The notes: generated from the letters alone by a model not told the origin. A stretch of DNA of 64,000 nt from Immersiella caudata (GCA_030512335.1 JAULSU010000003.1:4650001-4714000); one strand, 5' to 3'. Numbered from the stretch's first letter, positions 33,747-46,064 are shown. Program-made: numbers and translations.

Positions 33747-36700
33747 CTAAGCCTTCAAAGTGATATCATCCCCCTTTTTCTTTTCCTCCGCAACTTGAGC
33801 CTCCAACTCCTTCCCCACCACCTCCCAAACCGCCCCATCCACAACCTCCAAAACCCTATCAAACATGCCCAAATCCCCCAAATGATGCGTCACCACAACC
33901 ACCGTACTCTCCTTTCCCACCTCCTCAAACACAACTCCCATCACCCTCTTATGCACCTCAAGCGGCAACCCCGAAGTCGACTCATCAAACATATAAATCC
34001 TCCTCCCCTTCCTCAGCAACGCTCTCACAAGTCCCAGGCGCTGCTGCCACCCTGCAGAAAACTCCTGCGACTGCCAAGTTGCATCGAGATCCAACCCCGG
34101 GAAGTCTTCCACGTCTTCAAAGATTCGATTGGTAAGAGTCGAGATGGTCGCGTCCGAGCTGGTTCCCGCTGGGTCGAGGTTTTTCCGGACGGTGGCTTGG
34201 GCCGAGCAAAAGACTTGCTGGGGACTGCCGACGAGTCGGTCGCGGAGGATGGAGGCGGGAATGGTGGAGATGTCGCGAGAGCCAATGGTGATGGTGCCTT
34301 GTGTTCTGGGGAGGAGGCCGAAGAGGGCCTGGATGAGGGAGGATTTTCCGCTGCCGGTTCTTCCGACCAGAGCAACCTTCTCTCCGCCGTGAATTGTGGC
34401 CGTGACGTTTTTGAGAATGTCCATGTCTCCGTGGCGACAGCAGAGGTTGTCGAACCGGATCTTCCCCCTTGTCGGCCAGTTCTCGTCTGGTGGGGACTTC
34501 GATTGGTCTTCGCCGTCCTCGTGGGGGGTGCCTGCGGAGAATTCCCTTGTGCGTGCGGCTGAGCCGAGGTTGCCTTCGAGGGTTGTTAACCAGTATACGA
34601 GGAGCTGCATGTTGAAGGCCAGTGCGACGGTGTTGATCAAAGCGACGCCAGACCAACCGACGTTCACTTGGCTTTGTAACCCGACGAGAAGGGCGACTAG
34701 TGTCCCCGCGATGACGGCGGTTATGAGGGCCGTGTAACAGTTCAGCCAGCAGCGGAGTGATGACCAGAGGTAGTTTGGATGGTAGGAATGCTGAATGAGC
34801 TCCATGAGAGCTTTGTTGGTCGACTCTTCGAGGCCGAATGCGCGTATCGTACACCTCCCGTCGAAGGCGGCCTGGAGTCCTTCGGTCAGGGGTGCCCTTG
34901 CCGCAACCATGAGAGTCCGGAGCTGTGAAGCGGTGGCTGAGTAGCGTCTCCCGATGAGCCAGAGCATACCGGCTGACGCGGTGAGGGTGATGAGCGTGAA
35001 TGGAGATCCGACAGCGAGGGTGCAGACCGAGACAAGAACACATGCCACAGCATAGATGCTGTTGAACAAGGCAAGTGGTAGCATCCAGTCAATCAGTTCA
35101 AGATCCTGGGTAAACCTAGGATTCTAGAGTCAGCAACATTGCAGGGGCATGGGAGACATGACAGAAATGACCTGTTTAAAATCTCGGAGGAGCGTTTCTC
35201 AATAAAGGTAATCGGTGCTCTGGTGAGGGCATTCAACATGTGTTGGTGGGTTGAGTTTGAAGACCTCGGAACCATGACGATATGTTGCAACCTGGACCAT
35301 GGTCAGCCGATGAGCATATGGTGGACAGTGTTGGGGATCCCGATTGCAGAGAACCGCACCATAAGCCGACCGCAATACTGAGCTGAGCAACACCCCCGAG
35401 CAGAGCGAAAATTCCGAGGTAAAAACCCGCGGACCGGCTGGTATCGCCGCTTTGGTAGGTTCCTGCCCAGTGAGCAAGCCAAAACGCTGTGCGATATCAG
35501 CAATGCGGTCTGTTGATGTTGGATGGTACTGGTCACCCACCCCCTGAATGCTCCACCGCGACAGCGACGAGCATGATCGCCACCGAGCCAGCAAGCATGC
35601 CCCGACCAAGTGATCGTGCATAGTGGTCGAAATCCTTTCGCAAGGGAGTTGGTACCGCCAGACTCATATCCTCACTTTCTGGGCCTGGGGAGGTTTCTGG
35701 CTTGCAACCGTCAGCCATCTCGGTATCGTCACTTATGTTCGTGCCGTCCGCAGAGGATGTGTTGGTCTCGTCGTCGTCAGGATCCTTTCCCCAGATGATT
35801 TCGCCCTCGAGCTGGGGGATGATGGTGCCGTTGGATGCTCGAAGCGTTGTGAAAGGGATGTCTTTCAGCACTGTGGGTTCTGCGTGCTGGTAATCAGGGC
35901 CAAGTCTGTAGAAAAAGATGCTGATAAAATAAAAAGAACTCACCATTTCCTGAGGAAATCACAATTGCCGTGCTTTTCAGCATCTTGTGGATGAACCCAT
36001 CCTGCGCAAACAGCTCCTTTCGTATTGTCCTGACCGTGTGTGGGTCGAGCCCGGTGAAAACGTCGTCAAGTACCAGCAACTCCGGCTTGTGATACAACGC
36101 ACGAGCGAGGGACAGTCTCTTTCTTTGACCTCCGCTGAGCGGCGAGCCCTGTGTGTCGAGTAGTGTCAAGGAGTCTCCATCAGGCCAACGCTCGATATCC
36201 TTTGCCATATCACAGGCTTTGATCACACCGTTATAGAGCCACTCGTCAACCTCCCTCCCCAGGAGGATCTGGTCCCGGACCGTCTTGCTCGGCATGAAGA
36301 ATGGTACCTGGTCGCTGAATCCGATGTTTCTGGTTCGGACTCCCAGTGATCCGGCCAACACCCCGACTTCGCCCACCAGGGCCTTCATCAACGTCGACTT
36401 GCCCGAGCCCGTTTCGCCTGAAATCAAGGTGATACTACCCTTGGTGAGAGTGAAGGAGATAGATTCAAGCGCAGCCTTCTCGTTCCAACCCAGAGAGGCA
36501 CCGCTGGCGCGGACTACAACATCTGGGTCGTCAGACTTTTCATCTGGGGGAACCAAAGATCTTGTCGGGGCTGCGAAGTAGCCGGGGGGCGGAGAGAGGT
36601 ACTCGGAGAGACGCTTCCAACACGGAATAGCTCTATAGATTGTGGGAATCAAGTTCAGAACCGTGTTAAAAGGGCCAATCACCATGCTAACAATGGCCAG

Positions 36701-38482
36701 TCCCATGAAAAGGGTGACGTAGTCCAAATTCGAGGCGCCCTTGATGAGCGAATAGAGCCCGAAAATGGCAAGAACCGACAAGCTGTCCACAGCGCTATTG
36801 GCCATGTGCTGGAACAACTCCATCTTGCGGTTGAACGTGGCTACAGTCGTCTCAAGACGGCGAGCTCCCTGTGCCTCATCTGCAGCGATCTCCTGGATGC
36901 CCCCCATCCTGATGCTGCGCGAGTTTGAGATGAGAAGGGAGACGGCGTTGAGACGCTTCTCGGTGGCTTCGAGCATCTGGTTTTGACTGCTGGAGATTTT
37001 GGAACCAAGGGCGATCGGCACGGCGAAGCTGCAGAGGCAGAGGAGGAAGGGGCCGAGGAAAGCAATACCGGCGAGTTGGTGGAGAAGGTATGCGCCAACT
37101 GAGACTGTGACGGCGCATGTCAACAGCTCAAAGATGTTCGCGATGCAGCCAACGATAGTTCCAACATCAGAGTCCGCTAACACGGTGACCTTGGCGTTTT
37201 CGTTGGCTCCTGTGACTCGATAGTCGACCGGCTGAATGGAACGGCAGTGTACGCGGTAGATGAGATAGCTTCTGATGTGGTAGGAGACCTGCGTCATGAA
37301 TTGGTATCCGCGTGCCTGTACCAGGGCTATGATGACGAAGCTGCGGGAAGAAAGATCAGCTGCCTTTCTCTGTTTCACGTTATGCAGCGCAAACTCACTC
37401 GAAGAATAGTGCCAGGATCAGCCATGCTCCCACAGATGGATGTTGACCCCCCTGTAGATACTTTACCAAGCCCGCGATGATGATGGGTTGGGCTATTCTC
37501 AGCCCGGTATCTACCAAGGCCAGGACGCCTGAAGTGAATATCCGGAGATGGACTGCCAGTGGCAGCGCCCGCAATAGATCTCGAAAGAGGGAATTTCCCT
37601 GTTCCACGCTTGTTGCTTCGCCAGCAACCTCCATAGGAGCATAGACGGCTGCCGGGTCGGCCAAGATGGGCTTCAAGTCCTCCAGTGTGATCTTGTTCCG
37701 TTGCCCGATGGATAGCATTGGATGCAACCAGTAGAGGACAAGCTGGCTCAGCAGCGAAGAGCTCGGTTCGTTGGCCGTGATGCCAGGTATTGCGTCGCCA
37801 TCCTCCTGGGCGTGATCTGTTGAAGCCTCTGGGAGCGTACAGGAGAGGCCGAAGACAAGCATGTAGAGAATGGTCGATGTTGTTTGCAAAACTGGGATCG
37901 TCCTCGATACCAGGGACTCTGTGGAAGGCAGAGTCCACAACGTGTAGGTGTTGACGCTGTCTCCCAGCGCCAATGCGAGAACTGAAAGCTCCAAGAGGTG
38001 CGAGCGTTTCCATCGGTGCGGGCATCGGATGCAGAGAGCGAGAGCGCAGAGAGAATCCAAGGTGAAGGCAGCAATTGTGGACGGCCCCCTGAAATCGAGG
38101 ACAGCTGGCTTGCTCTCGGCAAGCAGAGCCAAAGAGGCCGTGTGGAGAGCGGAAATGGCGAGAATAAATCCCTACGAATGGATTCATTGTTAGTACGGCA
38201 GCCATGGTGGCTCAAGGCATTGGAAGACGGGTGCGTATGTTCTACCTTGCAAACCAACCCGGCCACTCGCGAACCTCGCGGCGCCAGACCGACTTGCGGC
38301 GCGCGACGAAAGTTCCATGCCGTCTTCGCCGCTATTGCGAAAAGGATGAGACTTCGAGGGACGATGGAAAAGATGACATTGCTAGATTCCAGTGAGAACC
38401 CAACCACACCGTCTTCAGCTGTGGTCAGAAGACCCATGATGACTTCCGGTGCGCAATGTCGGAATGTATTTGGGATCAACAT
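33747..38482 (-). CDS. ABCC-type (MRP-like) full-size ABC transporter
   Basis: Seven exons: 38246-38482, 37399-38171, 35944-37340, 35541-35879, 35360-35486, 35172-35291, 33747-35115. Introns are 54-74 nt and all junctions keep frame, for 1453 residues. The order is an N-terminal TMD0-like part, TMD1, NBD1, TMD2, NBD2, as in ABCC/MRP pumps. NBD1 has Walker A GETGSGKST at about 645, signature LSGGQRKRLSLARALY and Walker B VLDDVF (Asp instead of Glu, usual for ABCC NBD1). Its H-loop His is missing (STAIVISS). NBD2 has Walker A GRTGSGKSS at about 1249, an altered signature FSAGWQQRLGL, Walker B MFDES and H-loop VVTHH. The intron after exon 6 has a weak GTCATT donor. It probably exports organic anions, conjugates or a metabolite. 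The substrate is unknown and no biosynthetic cluster is beside it. Confidence 0.88.
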
Positions 38483-38815
38483 TCCCTAATTCCAATCGAG
38501 TGGAAGATGCGCCGGACGGTGCCGAAACGTTGAGCGGCCCGCCGGTTCAACCCGCTTTCACATGTGGCTAGGGCCCGCCATGAGGCGTCGATAGGCGTTT
38601 CCACATGGCAACTTAGATAAAGACTGGAGGCGGAATCTAACGGTCATTGATTTTGAGCCATCTGGGTGTCGCTGTGAACTGGAAGACTGGTGAAATGGAT
38701 GCTGTGTTTTTTCGGAAGTTTTTGTGGCCCCAACCGAAGGTGGGAAATTACGCCACTCGCTCCTTCCAAGCCGTGCAAAACTCAAACCCAAGCCATGTTT
38801 ATTTGCTCCTCACCA
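38483..38815. other. intergenic stretch between ABC and SET genes
   Basis: No gene seen. It lies upstream of the ABC transporter and downstream of the SET-domain gene, both on the minus strand. Confidence 0.5.
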
Positions 38816-40245
38816 TCAACCACCTCCAGCCTCTACCTCCCTCTTCTTCCTCAAAAACGCAATATTCCCCCTAATAACCCCCGCCTCCTCTTCCTCCCCT
38901 CCCCCGAGACCCTCCACCACTTCCAAAGCCCCCTCCGCGTGTCTAATCGCTGAGTCCAGATCGCCTAGTTTGTAAAACGCCATGGCGATACCCCAGCGGT
39001 AGTCCTTCAACTTGAAGTCCAGACCCTCTAGGGACAATAGGCTGAGAAGTTCCTCCGCGGTGTCTTTGAGGGTGGGTAGATCCTTGACTTCTTCGATGGA
39101 AGAGCGGATCTCTTGGATTCGGGATCTTCGGGTGTCGGAGAGGAGACGGGTTTCAGATGGGGCGGTGCAGAGGGGGCAGGTGCATTTGAAGCCATAGTAT
39201 TTCTCCAGCAGCTGTAACCTGTCGGCAGCTGGAAGATCCGGAGGAGTGTCTTCATATGTCAGCGGGTTGGCGTTGAGAGTGTCTAACAACATGGGTCGGG
39301 GATGGCTCACAGCTGATCGTCAGTTCTTCACCGATGGCGATGTCTCTCACCGCCGTGGCCTCCACGGATAGAGTGCTGGCTGAGAAACGGACGACGGTGC
39401 TGTAAACAGTTAGATGCACGCAGGCAGACAACGTAGGTGGCATGGGTGTAGTCTCACTTTGGCTGGCAACCGTGGTTCATCATCTGCCATCGCTTCAGTC
39501 AGCCTTCTCCCCGTTTAACCTCCAGAGTTCAGGGACCTACATCAATCTCAGGAAACACCCCCGAGTACGGCCTTCCCCCAATCTTCGCCCCGAATCCATT
39601 CTTCCTCACAACATCCTCATACAAGTCCTCGTCGGAGCTGTGCGCCAGCGTCGTCACCCGCTCAGCAAACGGGAGCTGCCGAAACGCAAGGTCGTACAGT
39701 CGGTGCCGGGCTTCTTCTGAAATCCCGGGAAATGTACCGAGTTCAAACTCCTGAGCGATGACAACGGCCGGGAAGCCGATGAGGAATACTGAGCCCTTTT
39801 GTATGGGATGTTGAGCAAAGACACCGCGTCCCTTGTCTGGTACTTCTCGCACGGCGTATCCTAAATCCTCAGCTGGGGCGAGGTGTCTTCTGCCCCTTTC
39901 GGCAAGGGATGCATTGCTGACCATGGAAAGGATGTCGTCCTCTGTTGAGGGGGCGGCGATGAAGCTGACTCCGTGGCCATTGTTGTAGTCTGAGGAGGTG
40001 TAAACGCAAAACTTGGCCTTGGTGCTTGAGTCTTCGGCACAGTACGGTGGGTAGGACCAAGGCGGTTGGGCGTTGTGAGAGGCTGGGTTGCGGTGGCACT
40101 GCGCTTGATGCCTGTTGGGAAAGGGGTCATAGGCAGCATTCGCCTCGGTGCTGCATTGATCGCTGACAACGCGTCCTTCCAGGCCCGCGCAGCGGCTAAT
40201 GATAACAGTTGACAAAAGGAGGGAGCGCAGCGACATTTCGAACAT
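38816..40245 (-). CDS. SET-domain protein with signal peptide
   Basis: Four exons: 39541-40245, 39458-39483 (26 nt), 39311-39399, 38816-39249. Introns of 57, 58 and 61 nt keep frame for 417 residues. The start at 40245 is followed by a hydrophobic leader (40236 is a second possible ATG). The fungal SET family marks are PPWSYPPYC, DKGRGVFA at the beginning of SET, then across the micro-exon MMNHGCQPN (the catalytic NHxCxPN core), EELTISYTPP after exon 3, and a post-SET zinc motif FKCTCPLC. Without the 26-nt exon the NHxC motif is lost, which is the best support for it. The family is annotated as lysine methyltransferase-like, but the leader suggests the secretory pathway and the substrate is unknown. 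Confidence 0.87.
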
Positions 40246-40538
40246 ACTGCCTGCAGTTGAGCACGATGAGGACAGTCCAAGCCACTTCAATCTCGGAAGA
40301 CTCTGACACTGTGTTGAAGCAGCGACCTGGCAACATTTCAACCTAAAGGGTCTTGGTAGTCCTTCCAAGCATCTTTACCCGAGCGGCTGTTGATCTTGGA
40401 AACAATTCTCGTTACGCCAAGTCAGGTTGCTGCCAATCATGCACTCGCGGAAGAATGCCTCCGTTTGCCCAGACCTGCCACCACAACGCTTGGCTCAAAG
40501 CAGTTGTACCAGTCGTTTATCTCTGCTCACAACATAAC

Positions 40539-41815
40539 CTAACCCACCTCAAAAACCGTCTTCCCAATCTCCATCATGGCAATCGACTTCCCCAAACACT
40601 GATACCTCCCATACCCAAAATTAAGTTCATTCGCCCTATTCATCTCGGCCAACTTCCTCTCGTCCTTCTCCAACAGCCACCGCTCCTGTCGAAAATCAGC
40701 AACATCCTCGCCAAAGACTCGCTTGTTGTGCTGCACAGCGAGCGTGGCTTGGCTGTCATTGACACCTCCGGGGAGAAAAACTAGTTTGCCATTGATAACC
40801 ACCGTGTCACCCCGGTCAGGGACCCGCTTCCCAATCGTCGTCGTAACCGGTGGATGAACGCGCATGCCCTCCTTGATGACGGCCTGCATGTACGTCAAGT
40901 TCCTCGCCTCGGCATCCGAGATGATTCCCCCCCCCCGCTCGTCCGCGCCGCGGCATCGATCTCAGCCTGCAGTTTTGCGTAGACGCGAGGGTGCGTCATG
41001 AGGTAGAGAAATATGTAACGCAGGGCTGTCGCGGTGGTATCGTTCCCGGCCATGACTTGCAGCACGGATGCGGTGACGAGCTCGTCCGTGTTCAGACCGT
41101 GGCGAACGAAGGGGCAAACATGTCGGATTTCCCGGATGTGTCTCGCTTCAGACGGTCGTGGACTAGTTCACGCGCCGTTGCGAACATGCGGCCGAAGCTG
41201 ACTAGGCCTTTTTCGGAGAGCCCCATGACTTTGGCTGGGGGGGTGGGCCATTGTAAGAGCTAGGTTAGATCGAGGGCGGCTCCGATGGTTACCACGGCGA
41301 GGCCGGTTTCTTCTGCTTCGAGGTAGTCGTTGAGGTCTCGATCGGCCTTGACGTCGCCAAAGGGTTTCCCGAAACCGACGTTGCTGATGACGTCGGGTGC
41401 TAGGTATTAGATCTTCTTGGCAAAGTCCATTGGTTTGGTTTCTGAGGCGGTTGAGAGGTACTTTGATCGAATCAGCGCGATTCGTTCTTCGATGTGGACG
41501 TCGATGGAGCTCTCGAGGGATAGATTCTCTTTGCCAGAGCACTATAGACAGGGGTTGTTGGTCAATGGTTGTTCACAGGCAAGTCATAATCCAAGTCCTA
41601 GACTTGGCCCAATCCAAACATGACTAACACCAGCAGCCATCCGCGCCCGCCTCGCCAAGTGCTCCTCTTCACTGAGCAAGCTGAAGACATGATCCTTCCC
41701 CTGCCAGAGCCGCGTCGATTGGTTAAACCGCTTTGTGCGCGTATAAGGCGATCGCGCCGCCCTCATGTGGGCGAGAGACCCCGCTTCCAGACTACCGGGC
41801 GTGAGAAGCTCTTAT
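40539..41815 (-). pseudogene. cytochrome P450 pseudogene, pisatin-demethylase-like
   Basis: The minus strand reads a P450 in pieces: SPYTRTKRFNQ and GKDHVFSLLSEEEHLARRAR, then after a likely intron GKENLSLE, VISNVGFGKPFGDV, then VMAGNDTTATALR (I-helix), ARNLTYMQAVIKEGMRVHPP (ExxR helix) and FGYGRYQCLGKSIA (heme Cys). Two in-frame stops interrupt it (near 41408 and 41262). A frameshift occurs near 41115 and another in the C10 run at 40927-40936. The N-terminal membrane anchor and the end after the heme loop are missing. The pattern is that of fungal pisatin-demethylase/benzoate-hydroxylase-like P450s. Clearly not functional as it stands. Confidence 0.85.
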
Positions 41816-43230
41816 TGTGAACGGGAGCGCCAGCCGCCTTCAGCGTCAGGTGCGTTCTTTGCATCTGCAGCTCGGTGGGCTCAGTAGGGTTAAGCCGCTC
41901 CATTGGATTGTGGAAATTTGGATTTAAAGTAGCCGTACCCAGAGCTTATCCATCTGCAGGAACCTTTGACGACCTGGAATCCCGATGGGGGTTGGCGGGC
42001 TGCAGGACCGAAGATCTGTCAATGGCCATGACGATGCAGTTGTTGTGGGCAGGCAGTGCGTATACCTGATCTCCTTCCTCTCCCAAGCTCGACGTTGGAA
42101 TGGCTTCTGACCGTCTGCCCGTAAAAGCTGCACTGGATTATCAACACCAAGGACCTAGGAGACAGCGCAGGGTGTCGGTGGTTGCGGGTCGTGCAGGGTG
42201 CCATTGATGACCATCCGCAGGATCGGGGAGCTCGGGCAGCACGCTATCACCCCTGTGCCCACTGATCATCCCATGTGTCGAGTGGCATGCGTGGGGTGAT
42301 GCAAGCAAAGGACGGCCACGTCCATCAATTGCGGCCCTCTTCGTTCCATCTAGTCCCCTTGAACGGCCGTTAGTTGCTGTGAAAGCGCTGTGAAACGTTT
42401 CTGGCAGAGTCCATCGGAAGCGTTTACAGCTGGTAAAAAAAAGAAATGTTTTTAGTAGCAGCCACGTCTCGTCGCGTGGCGTGTTTCGGCGAGTCTGTGA
42501 CGAGTTGTCGACCAGTTCCCGGGTTCTCGCAGCGGTACAGTGTGGCGTGATGGGGGGGGGGGGTTTGCTGCAATTGAAGACTGAGCTGCAGGTGCACCCC
42601 CTCGAATCCCGAGGATCCTGAAACCGTTGAGGAGTGTCTTTGCAGTGTCGTCAGGTTTGGTCTGAGCCTAGCACCTGGAGTGTTTGGCGCAACCCCGCGT
42701 TTCTTGGCGCCGTAGCGACTTGATGATTTTTAGCGTTGCTGGGATTTGATGGTTGGAGCAAAGAGCGGGTAAAAAGAGCGCAACGGTCACGATGGCATTT
42801 GCAGTGGGGCTGCTATATTTCGCCCGGGAGCGCGATGCTGTGAGCTGGAAATTATTCCGCAAGGCTCTTTCCTCGCAGCGTCAATTGAGGAAGTTGGGGA
42901 GCGTCACGGGCCACGTGTTTGCTGTGCACCAAAAATGGACTTCAGGATTCACGCCAAGACAAGGGGCCCCGACTCCCGCGCCATCCCGTCAGAGGTGCGG
43001 CTCGCGACCGAACCTGATACGCAGATCGACACCCATCACCTGGTCTACAGTCCAACTCCTAACCCGGCATTAGGGGGGAGAGCATGAGATTTAAAGATGT
43101 TATTGCCAGCCCTTTTGCGCGTGCGCGATCCAGCAATGTTAAATCCAAGTTCCATTCTTCAACTTAAAGCCGACTGACGATCAGTTCCCGCCGAGTGGTA
43201 TCCACTAGCCGCCGCCAATCGCCCCACACC
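41816..43230. other. non-coding stretch after P450 remnant
   Basis: No supportable gene. Includes a G12 run at 42552-42563. The upstream part may hold further P450 debris that I could not recognise. The last 200 bases should be the promoter of the GPR1-type transporter gene. Confidence 0.5.
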
Positions 43231-44430
43231 ATGCCGGCCCCGACTTACAGCCTCCGGCCCTCGCCTTCCCGGAAGCCGTCTCTGGACGGCGGGCCCATGC
43301 AGCAACTCCGGAATGCGCAAACCGTAAACATGTCAGCTGAGCTGTTTGAGAAGCTCTTCCTTGCGAGGAACGACGCCGCGTATCCACCGCCGCCGACCCA
43401 CTGGGCCGACGATGATTTGAAGAGCATAAGGAGTCAAGGAGCTCCTGCTGCAGACTGGAGGAAAGGGCTCGGGAATCCAACCCCCATGTGCGTTCCCTCG
43501 CAGTGGCACAGCATGCCAATGCTGGCCTGCGATTCGTTAGCTGACGTTGGGTTGTCTCCCGAATAGTGCGCTCGTCGGAATTGTCATCTCCCTGACGCCA
43601 CTCTCCTGCAGTTTGATGGGTCTCCTTGGAGCTGGTGGCAATGGTGCAGCTGGAGTGTGAGTGTTTCCACCTACCGGAACTCTACCCTCACCGCAGCCTC
43701 TCTGTCTCGTTTGACCCCTCTCGGTCTAACCATGGTATATCAGGGCCACGTATTACTTCTTCGGCGGTCTACTGCTCATCATAGCATCCATGCTTGAGTG
43801 GCTCTTGGGCAACACCTTTCCCTCCGTCGTGTTTGCCGCCTACGGTGCCTTCTTCTTCTCCTTCGGCGGGACCTTGACGCCCTCTTTTGCCGCCTTTGCA
43901 TCATACGCACCCGCTGGAGCCGACCCAGCAGCTGGTCTCACATCCCAGGGCTTCAACGCGAGTTTCGGTGAGACTTCCCGGACAATTCCTGAGTTCCGGG
44001 GCACGATGAAGCTAACAGTGTGCACAGGTTGGATTTTGATCTGGATGTGTGTCCTGAGCGTCATGTTCTTCATCTGCTCCCTGCGAACGAACGCTGTACT
44101 GGTCGTCATCTTCTTCTCTCTCATTGGTGTCTTTGGGACACTCGGGGGCGCTTACTTCCTCCTCGCGGCCAACTTTGATCGAAATGGGGGGACGGCAGAG
44201 ACTCTGGTCAAGGTGAGTCCCTTTTTCTGATTCTCACCAAGAGAAAAGCGGCGTGGCTAACATGTTCATCCTAGGCTGGTGGAGTGTGCGGGTTCGTTGC
44301 GTCAATGGCAACATGGTGGTTTCTTTTATCCACGCTCCTCGAGACGGTGGACTTTCCGATACGGTTGCCTCTGGGCGACTTGAGTGGCTGGATGGCACCG
44401 GGCTCGAGGAGACCAGCGGTCATTGTTTAG
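43231..44430 (+). CDS. GPR1/FUN34/YaaH (acetate transporter) family protein
   Basis: Five exons (43231-43487, 43567-43656, 43744-43967, 44028-44212, 44275-44430) with introns of 79, 87, 60 and 62 nt give 303 residues. The first splice creates NPTPIALVGIVISLTPLS, which is the family signature (NPxPLxLxG) opening helix 1. Exon 3 encodes ATYYFFGGLLLIIASMLEWLLGN, matching the second signature block, and four more hydrophobic helices follow. The N-terminal 85 residues are hydrophilic, as usual. Family members are six-helix plasma-membrane proteins linked to acetate uptake or ammonium export in fungi. The five-exon structure is inferred entirely from frame and motif continuity. Confidence 0.9.
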
Positions 44431-45022
44431 AGTCATTGCGTTACATCTTTCCATGAAAAGCTGTACTGAATATAGGATACCCGGTTCTTTCGGTAGGCGC
44501 ATGCATGGCGTTGGGGTTGTGTTTCTCTCAGGTCTAGAATCTCTTTTACAATGTGCATCAGCATCATCCCGTTGGCGATTTCAGGGGGGTCCAGGCTGTT
44601 GATCCGGAGGGTAGGTGACAGCATTTGATGCAGGCACAGAGAGCCCGGATTGGCTCGCCAATGGTCGTTCCTGGATGTTGCGGTGTTTGGATCGACAAGC
44701 TCGATCGGTTAATATCAGCTCAGGGTATAGCTGGTTGCCGAGTTGAGATCCGCGGGTATTATGCGAAATGATGCCGCCTTGGGCCCTATATGAGTTCATT
44801 CTCGGCACCCTGCCCCTCTCCGCGCCCCGCAACGCGAAGCTCCGTCGAGGAGAATCGGAGCGGCCAAACGCGTAACCCTCACTATGCGCGGCCCTGGCGG
44901 CGAAATTGTTGGCTTTTGATCCAGATATAAATGCTAGAGATCGCTTGGCCTTTTTCCCCGATGGAAATTGTGACCCCTATTTTCAAACATTGAAATCTTC
45001 ACACGTTCAGCAGCAAGCCACA
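44431..45022. other. intergenic stretch
   Basis: No gene seen. Ends with the promoter of the esterase-like gene. Confidence 0.55.
44925..44931 (+). promoter_or_regulatory. TATA box of the esterase-like gene
   Basis: TATAAAT, 98 bases upstream of the ATG at 45023, correct orientation and spacing. Confidence 0.5.
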
Positions 45023-45881
45023 ATGTTCACCATCCCGCAGCTTTCACGGGCCGCAGCCCTCCTCCTCCTCGCTCTAGGTGACATCTCCTCGGCGGCGAAG
45101 CCATCGCCAGGATGTGGCAAAGCGGCCGGCATCGCCGCGGGAAACCACACCCTGACCGTCAACGCCAAGTCCCGCTGGTACCCTCCTCAAGACCCCCGAG
45201 GCCTATGACAACAACCACCCGTACCGGCTCATTTTCACGCTGCACGCCATGGGCGGCAATCCCACGCTCGTTGCCAACGGCGAAGGCGGCTACCTCCCCT
45301 GGTACGGCCTCCCTGCTCTGGTCACGGACTCTGTCGGCGCCATCTACGTGAACCCCAACGGCCTTGACCGTGGCTGGGCCAACCGCGGGGGTGAAGATGT
45401 CACGCTGATGCTCGACATTCTCAAGACGGTCAAGGAGAGCCTCTGCATCGACGAGGATCTGGTGTTTTCCGTTGGTTTCAGCTACGGCGCCTCCATGTCA
45501 ACCGCTCTCGCCTGCAGCGCTGCGAAACAATTCCGCGCCATCTCCGCTCAGTCCGGCGGTCTGATGAGTGGGTGCGCCGGCGGGGATGACCCGATTGCCT
45601 TCTATGGCCAGCACGGAGTCGATGGTGATCTCAACATCACGGCTGCCCGAGGAATCCGGGATAGGTTCATCAAGAATAATGGGTGCACTCAGGAGGTGTT
45701 CACGCCGCCTCCCATTGGGAGCGGGATTCACACCAAGGTCGAGTACAAGGGATGCAAGGAGGGGTACCCTGTGACTTGGCTTGAGTATGACGGCGGTCAC
45801 ACCCCTCAGCCGAGGGATAAGGGCGCCAATGCGACGTATTCTGCTGTTGAGACGTGGAAGTTCTTCAGTCAGTTCAAGTGA
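45023..45881 (+). pseudogene. feruloyl-esterase-like (CE1) gene with a one-base frameshift
   Basis: The frame opens at 45023 with a signal peptide (MFTIPQLSRAAALLLLALGD) and the N-terminal Cys segment, then ends after TGG TAC CC. The rest of the enzyme continues one frame over from 45183: KTPEAYDNNHPYRLIFTLH, then GFSYGASMS (nucleophile Ser), the segment around HGVDGD (candidate Asp) and YDGGHTPQP (His), ending FFSQFK at 45881. One extra C in the CCC at 45181-45183 fully explains the break. No intron fits. With the base removed, the protein would be a normal-length secreted feruloyl/cinnamoyl esterase of about 285 residues, releasing ferulic acid from plant cell wall. Whether the extra base is a true mutation or a sequence error cannot be told here. 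The rest of the gene looks undamaged. Confidence 0.8.
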
Positions 45882-46064
45882 AGATGTGGAGGTATTTCGG
45901 AAAGGGGTAGCTGGGGGCAATCAGGGGTAATCAGGGGTAATCAGAAGTACTACGAGTGTTCAAAGGTTTTGCTTCAGGGGCTTCCATGTAAATACGCGCC
46001 AGTAGCAGCTCAACGAACTATCAACGAGTTATTTACAACTGCTGCATCACGATAGAAATTTCCC

